A stretch of DNA of 64,000 nt from contig JAWXAN010000031.1 of assembly GCA_034439475.1 (NCBI GenBank), positions 49,811 through 113,810 of the forward strand, read 5' to 3'. Source of the stretch: Candidatus Zixiibacteriota bacterium. GTDB taxonomy: Bacteria; Zixibacteria; MSB-5A5; GN15; FEB-12. The notes under the pieces were generated by a model. That model was not told where the DNA came from. It made no database searches and saw only the letters and a list, made by a program, of their open reading frames with translations. A program made the position numbers and the translations under genes. Shown piece by piece: positions 59,566 through 64,000 of the stretch; within the stretch, counting starts at the first letter, position 1, and each line of letters begins with the position of its first letter.

Positions 59566-60929
59566 TAGTTCAGCTCCGCTGGTTCGCCATGAAGTGTGAA
59601 GGCATCCGCCGCAGTAATGCGAAGCGGCACCACTGAGCCAGCTGAGACTGAATCCGATTGAAACAGAACTGTTTTATTTGTTTCAGTTCGTGCCCGCATT
59701 GACTGCTCGCTCCGGCGGGATGTCCCCTCCACCAGACATGGCCTGACTTGACCGCGCTCGTGCTGATTGCAGTCGTAAGAAATCTGCTGTTGGAGTTTGA
59801 TAAGTTTATTCAACCGGCGAATTTTGTCGGCCTCAGGTACATCATCGAGAAATTCTTTGGCCGCGGTGGTCCCGGGGCGGACTGAATATCGGAACATGTA
59901 CGCGCTGTCGTAATTGACCGAGCGAATCACCGACAACGTCTGTTCAAACTCTTCTTCTGTTTCAGTGGGAAATCCAACAATAATATCTGTCGTAATGCTG
60001 ACATAGGGCAGTTTTAGTCTGATAAAATCGACCACCTTCAAGTAGTGCTCTACAGAATAGAATCGCCCCATCTTTCGTAATACCCTGTTCGATCCTGACT
60101 GAAGCGGCAAATGAATATGCGGCATGATTTTGGGATGGTCAGCCATTATCTGTATCAGTTTCTTGGTGCAATCTTTCGGATGCGAGGTCATATAGCGAAC
60201 TCTGTGTATTCCTGTTTCATTCGCCACACGGGCAAGCAGATCGGGAAAATCAACCCCCTCAAAACGATAACTGTTCACGTTCTGGCCGAGAAGCGTGACT
60301 TCGACAACTCCTTCGTCGACCATTTTTTTAACTGAATCAACTATATAATCCACCGAATGCGAACGCTCTTTACCCCGCACATACGGAACAATGCAGTAGG
60401 TGCAAAAGTTGTCGCAACCGCGCGAAATGGTGATGAATCCCGCATACGCCGATTCGCGTATCGGCTGGATCATGTCCATGTTCTCGTGCCCGAAGGCGGT
60501 CATCACAGAACTAGTGCCTTCGTTATTCTCCAGCACGTCGGGTAATTCAAACAGCCGGTCTGTGCCGAGAACATAATCGACATGCGGGACTTTATCTTTA
60601 AGAGCTTGGCCAAGTCTTTGCGCCATACATCCGACCACGGCAACTTTCATCGATGGCCTCAAACGTTTGTACTTGTATATTTCCCCAAGCCGCCCATACA
60701 CTCGTTCTTCGGCTTTTTCCCGCACCGAACAGGTATTGACAATAATTAGGTCGGCCTCCGATTCGTCCTCTACCATTCTATATCCGCGAGTTTTCATTGT
60801 GGCCGCAAGTGTCGAGGAGTCGGCGACATTCATCTGGCAACCGTAGGTTACAATATGGAATGTCTCAACTTTATCACTTTTTGCAGGCATCGCGAGTCTT
60901 AGCTGTGGATTTTCGAGAATTTTAGCCAT
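59565..60929 (-). CDS. miaB: tRNA-2-methylthio-N6-dimethylallyladenosine synthase
   Basis: 454 residues. It adds the methylthio group to i6A37 of tRNAs reading UNN codons. An N-terminal domain with YGCQMNVADS, NTCSVREKAEE and VVGCMAQRLG provides the auxiliary cluster cysteines. The radical SAM motif SRGCDNFCTYCIVPYVRG follows, and the TRAM domain covers the last 70 residues. The gene is first in a coupled operon with the pseudokinase and the HDOD protein, an unexpected partnership. Confidence 0.96.
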   Translation of the reverse strand: MAKILENPQLRLAMPAKSDKVETFHIVTYGCQMNVADSSTLAATMKTRGYRMVEDESEADLIIVNTCSVREKAEERVYGRLGEIYKYKRLRPSMKVAVVGCMAQRLGQALKDKVPHVDYVLGTDRLFELPDVLENNEGTSSVMTAFGHENMDMIQPIRESAYAGFITISRGCDNFCTYCIVPYVRGKERSHSVDYIVDSVKKMVDEGVVEVTLLGQNVNSYRFEGVDFPDLLARVANETGIHRVRYMTSHPKDCTKKLIQIMADHPKIMPHIHLPLQSGSNRVLRKMGRFYSVEHYLKVVDFIRLKLPYVSITTDIIVGFPTETEEEFEQTLSVIRSVNYDSAYMFRYSVRPGTTAAKEFLDDVPEADKIRRLNKLIKLQQQISYDCNQHERGQVRPCLVEGTSRRSEQSMRARTETNKTVLFQSDSVSAGSVVPLRITAADAFTLHGEPAELN

Positions 60930-61001
60930 GGTAGATTATATCACTTTTGTACTCAAAAACAAGCTAAAAGGCCTTTCAAGCCAACTGCCTGCTTGGGTAA
61001 T

Positions 61002-61030
61002 AAAAAACACACCGCGGAGAGACCGCGGTG
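61002..61030 (-). terminator. Rho-independent terminator
   Basis: On the minus strand, CACCGCGG, a 5-base loop, CCGCGGTG, then GTGTTTTTTA. It ends the dockerin-protein gene just past 61055. Confidence 0.85.
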
Positions 61031-61054
61031 CGTGAAATCGGTAATGCAGGACAC

Positions 61055-63409
61055 TTAGAACGGATTCCCACAGGGAATCGGTCCTCCAATGAAGAGGTAG
61101 GCTATTAAATAGGTCACATCGGAAATGTCCACCATATTGTCACAATCAAGATCTCCCACAAGAAGTGTCGGCTGAGGAGCGCTATTCAATTCACTTAGAA
61201 ACAGGAATTCAATCATATCTGTCAGATCTGCAATGTCAATTATACCGTTATAGTCCACGTCACCATGAAAACGCCAGACCAGAAGTGCGACAGGGTAGGC
61301 GACTGAGTCATTTGCTGCGCCGGGAGCAACAACATACAGAGTGTCATAGTATTGGCCGAAAACATAGCCGGGAGCGTCCGCAACTGCATCGAGTTGACCG
61401 GGTACATTGCCGCTGCTGATTGATGGAGCCAACCAATCTATCTCATTATTCAGATGCCAAGGCATACACCCACCGACAGCATTGTCAATGTCAAAGACAT
61501 CAAGAATGGCAGGTCCGGATTCCTCCTGATAGGGAACAGTCAGCGAGTTCGTTGAAAGCGATATGACTGGCGGCTCAGTACCTGTAGAAACCGTATACTC
61601 AACTATCACAGTTTTGGGATTGTTCACGGCATTAACGCCAAAAATAGTGAGAGAATCATAATAGACGCCCGGGGGAAATCCGCTGTCGATAGCCGAAGTG
61701 GCGCTGACAAGGAACTGATCGGGAGCAATACCATCGACATGGTTGAGATAGAAATAACTGCTCGATGCCTGTACATTCAGTTCAAGCGGATTATCCCCTC
61801 CGGTATTAGTCACAAATAGTGTGTCGCTGTCAAGCGGCACCTCTCCTTGCGAACAGGCAAAAACGGTAAGCTTTACAGTATCGAGATTTGTAGCGATGAC
61901 AGCCGGAAATGCGGTGTAGCGAATATGCGTTTCCGCTTCCAGTGGCGTATTCACCGCATCGTCGGAGCGAATTGTGATCGTATCGTACACGTCAAGACCT
62001 TCAAAGGCGCCAGAGTATTTGTATGTTACTGTTATTGTTAGTGGAGCTATTCCCGTGTCGGGGATGATCGACTGAATACGCGCTGAATTCTCCGTAATTT
62101 TAAATCGAAGGTTTCCGATTCCGCCATTAAGGACTTCAAATGTCTTCGTAAAAACGATTGGGCTCGATGGATTTTGAACAAAAAAGAGCGGGTTAGGGTT
62201 CGTCACAATAGTTGTGAAACTTGTTCCGATTGAAAATGAAACCGGAACTTTAACTGGATTATTCGAGGCCGCCGGGTCGCTCACAATAATCGTGTCGACG
62301 TAATCACCCTGCAGAAGACCCGTGGTGTCAACCGAAACTGAAACCCCCGCCGAGTCAACTCCAAATGATGGAGACAATTGTAGCCATGTTTGGGAATTCG
62401 TTGCAGTCCAGTTGAGTGTTTGTCCTCCGGTATTTTTGACAATCAAAGTCTTGGAAGGAGGTATCCCTTGTCCAAGGACGCCGGAGAATATAAATGAACT
62501 CGGCAACGCGCTTATAGTCGGGGGGGGCTCTATAAGTGACAATTTCACATAAATCTGCTGCGGGGAATTCAACGCTCCAGAAGCCTGGACACGTATTGAA
62601 TCAAAATAAACTCCTGGAGGTAATCCTGAAATATTGGTTGAGACGTTGACATTTAGGGGTGTTGTTCCTGATGAGGGACTCTTGAGAATCCAAGAGACGC
62701 TTTCTATGAGCGAAATAGCCAGCGGATTGCCGTCCGACGTTATTGAGACTACTTGGCTGGGAGGAGCCGGACTGCCCTGAACTGCATTAAAAAAAACAGT
62801 GTCTGGAGCGACACCAATGTTTGCCGGCGGTTCGTATGCGGTATCATACACGACTTTCTTGCCAAGCCAATACGGAGCATAAGTTTGGTTCGCCGAGTTT
62901 ATGAATTTGAAAATCGTGCCCGTGTTAAAGGTGAGAGTATCAAGGAGTATCGAATCAGATACAGTCCAAGTCGCCACCTTGAAATAGTACGTTGCCCAGA
63001 GACGACGAGTTGGCGCTTTGACAACTCCGTTTCCGCTTATCCTAACTCCGGCAAAAAGAAACTGGTCATAGACGTTTGTCGTGTCCACATTACTCTTAAA
63101 GTAGAGAAAGCGTTGAAGATTAAATGAAGACAATGCAAGTGGTGATTCCTTGGCGCTGTCCATCGACAGGACAGGATTTACCCATCTGAATCCAACAGAG
63201 GAACTAACGACATCATCGCTATCATTAAAAACCCAGAGCTGCATCTCAACTTTCTTCTTATTTGTCGCAACATCAGGAATGACGGCCATCACCATTTCCA
63301 TTGAATCAGCCGTGCCATGATCGTTTGGGCTCTGAACAAATTGTGAGCGAGCAGAACTTCCGCCCAATACAAACAAGACCGTCGCAATCAGAAAAAGAAC
63401 TCGTTTCAT
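61055..63409 (-). CDS. Large secreted beta-sandwich protein with dockerin-like C-terminus
   Basis: 784 residues. Signal peptide (LFLIATVLFVLGGSSARS), an N-terminal cohesin-like or IgG-like domain (about 35-200), then repeated BACON-like modules of about 90-100 residues, each with a pattern such as ALPSSFIFSGVLGQGIPPSKT, LNWTATNSQTWLQLSPSFG and GLPPGVYFDSIRVQ. The C-terminus has two dockerin-like calcium loops (DVDYNGIIDIADLTD and DLDCDNMVDISDVTY). It probably binds glycans or proteins at the cell surface. It is not part of a coupled operon. Confidence 0.82.
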   Translation of the reverse strand: MKRVLFLIATVLFVLGGSSARSQFVQSPNDHGTADSMEMVMAVIPDVATNKKKVEMQLWVFNDSDDVVSSSVGFRWVNPVLSMDSAKESPLALSSFNLQRFLYFKSNVDTTNVYDQFLFAGVRISGNGVVKAPTRRLWATYYFKVATWTVSDSILLDTLTFNTGTIFKFINSANQTYAPYWLGKKVVYDTAYEPPANIGVAPDTVFFNAVQGSPAPPSQVVSITSDGNPLAISLIESVSWILKSPSSGTTPLNVNVSTNISGLPPGVYFDSIRVQASGALNSPQQIYVKLSLIEPPPTISALPSSFIFSGVLGQGIPPSKTLIVKNTGGQTLNWTATNSQTWLQLSPSFGVDSAGVSVSVDTTGLLQGDYVDTIIVSDPAASNNPVKVPVSFSIGTSFTTIVTNPNPLFFVQNPSSPIVFTKTFEVLNGGIGNLRFKITENSARIQSIIPDTGIAPLTITVTYKYSGAFEGLDVYDTITIRSDDAVNTPLEAETHIRYTAFPAVIATNLDTVKLTVFACSQGEVPLDSDTLFVTNTGGDNPLELNVQASSSYFYLNHVDGIAPDQFLVSATSAIDSGFPPGVYYDSLTIFGVNAVNNPKTVIVEYTVSTGTEPPVISLSTNSLTVPYQEESGPAILDVFDIDNAVGGCMPWHLNNEIDWLAPSISSGNVPGQLDAVADAPGYVFGQYYDTLYVVAPGAANDSVAYPVALLVWRFHGDVDYNGIIDIADLTDMIEFLFLSELNSAPQPTLLVGDLDCDNMVDISDVTYLIAYLFIGGPIPCGNPF

Positions 63410-64000
63410 CTTACTGCCTCCATGCTACCAAATGACCGTTCTCTTACGTTTAAATGAGTTATCGAGAATTTCACGTGTTACCTCGATCCTATCTATGCGC
63501 CCTCTTGCAACCATACTGTCCACATAGCCCCACTTTCACCCCAGCAGGCAACCCCCACACTCTGCAAACAAACACAAGACCGGCCATAAAATCAGCCAAT
63601 CACATCCCCTTTCCATATTATCTGGAATGTGAGCGACTGTCAAGCTTTAAAAGGATTTTTACTCAATGAATGTGTTAGGATATGATGAAGATTGGAGGTG
63701 GTGGCCCGACACTCTAATATCCCTTCGCGCGGGACGCCGCCGACGGGTACTCTCTCTTTGCGCGGTCCTCCGTGGTGGATGCCCGACACGTCGAGACAGT
63801 CAGGCAGAGACGCCCGATATTCGCCAAGATAAAGATCACACCGCAAGCAGTGTGGTACAAGATTAGACGCCCGACACCACATAATCATTCCCGTCACAAT
63901 GTCAATCCCTCAAAATGTCATTCCGGCGCAGGCCGGAATCCAGGGTAAATAGAAGTGCAGTCAGGCGCCCCCGCCTGACTGTCTTCTTTTCTATTCCGTC
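63410..64000. other. Intergenic region with repeats at the right edge
   Basis: About 590 bases. The first 270 presumably hold the promoter of the dockerin-protein gene. From about 63700 there is a repeat block with GGTGGCCCGACAC, GGTGGATGCCCGACACG, GCAGAGACGCCCGA (63803-63816) and GACGCCCGACACCAC (63867-63881), then a two-hairpin GTCATTCC element. Open frames here show no ribosome sites or recognisable protein. Confidence 0.55.
63917..63982 (+). repeat. Two-hairpin GTCATTCC repeat, copy 4
   Basis: The clearest copy. GTCATTCCGGCGCAGGCCGGAAT forms hairpin 1, ATCCAGGGTAAATAGAAGTG is the linker, and GCAGTCAGGCG/CGCCTGACTG forms hairpin 2. Confidence 0.85.

Overview
The window reads as one stretch of chromosome from a Gram-negative bacterium. 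Envelope features include two heptosyltransferase-type GT9 enzymes, a core-type GT2, an MsbA-like lipid flippase, several lipoproteins and an outer-membrane-barrel candidate. Secreted proteins carry C-terminal dockerin-like calcium repeats (8765-10198 and 61055-63409), and a GlmU-like fusion of the type known from Bacteroidetes is present. Together with the near-balanced base composition, this suggests the FCB group, most likely a Zixibacteria-type lineage. That placement is inference from gene content; no rRNA is present to confirm it. I see no prophage, insertion sequence, CRISPR array or replication origin.

Layout. 1-5300 is accessory: a cut-off Ig-like lipoprotein, a frameshifted DUF2267 gene, two small cysteine-rich secreted proteins, a DinB fragment, a HIT protein and an AT-rich PD-(D/E)XK-like gene. 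5300-14120 holds a histidine ammonia-lyase with a Thr-Ser-Gly MIO triad, a DnaQ-WYL fusion, a PQQ-type sugar dehydrogenase with dockerin, an ECF sigma/anti-sigma pair divergent from a DUF6249 gene, and two envelope proteins. 14219-24829 is a long minus-strand run: Rel, three glycosyltransferases, MsbA, lipoprotein, site-2 protease, DNA glycosylase, PHP phosphoesterase and metallo-beta-lactamase-fold hydrolase. 25030-33393 is a plus-strand central-metabolism run: prfB with a programmed frameshift, pta, aminotransferase, pckA, FmdB protein, glcD and a mitochondrial-type citrate synthase. 33447-46771 contains two orphan NtrB-like kinases, lipoproteins, a TPR/PEGA membrane protein, an S9 peptidase, a SPOR lipoprotein, a cysteine synthase-like enzyme and a DUF1573 protein. 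46772-47311 has a candidate small RNA and two tRNAs. 47351-53786 is sugar metabolism: GT-C transferase, glgA, galT, a GlmU-like fusion and a DJ-1 protein. 53859-63409 carries aroC, an HDOD protein, a large GAF pseudokinase with a receiver domain, miaB and a dockerin/BACON-like secreted protein.

The most interesting items are these. (1) The miaB-pseudokinase-HDOD operon: the pseudokinase has Asn at the phospho-His position, while the HDOD protein carries a stand-alone kinase dimerisation helix that keeps a His; six exact 14-bp repeats, each with its own ATG, lie at the HDOD start. (2) Mirror-image ECF promoters (TGCAAC-N17-GTCTA) between the sigma operon and the DUF6249 gene. (3) A family of two-hairpin intergenic repeats with a conserved linker. 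(4) A candidate structured small RNA at 46869-46948. (5) A DnaQ exonuclease fused to a WYL domain, and an AT-rich PD-(D/E)XK-like gene.
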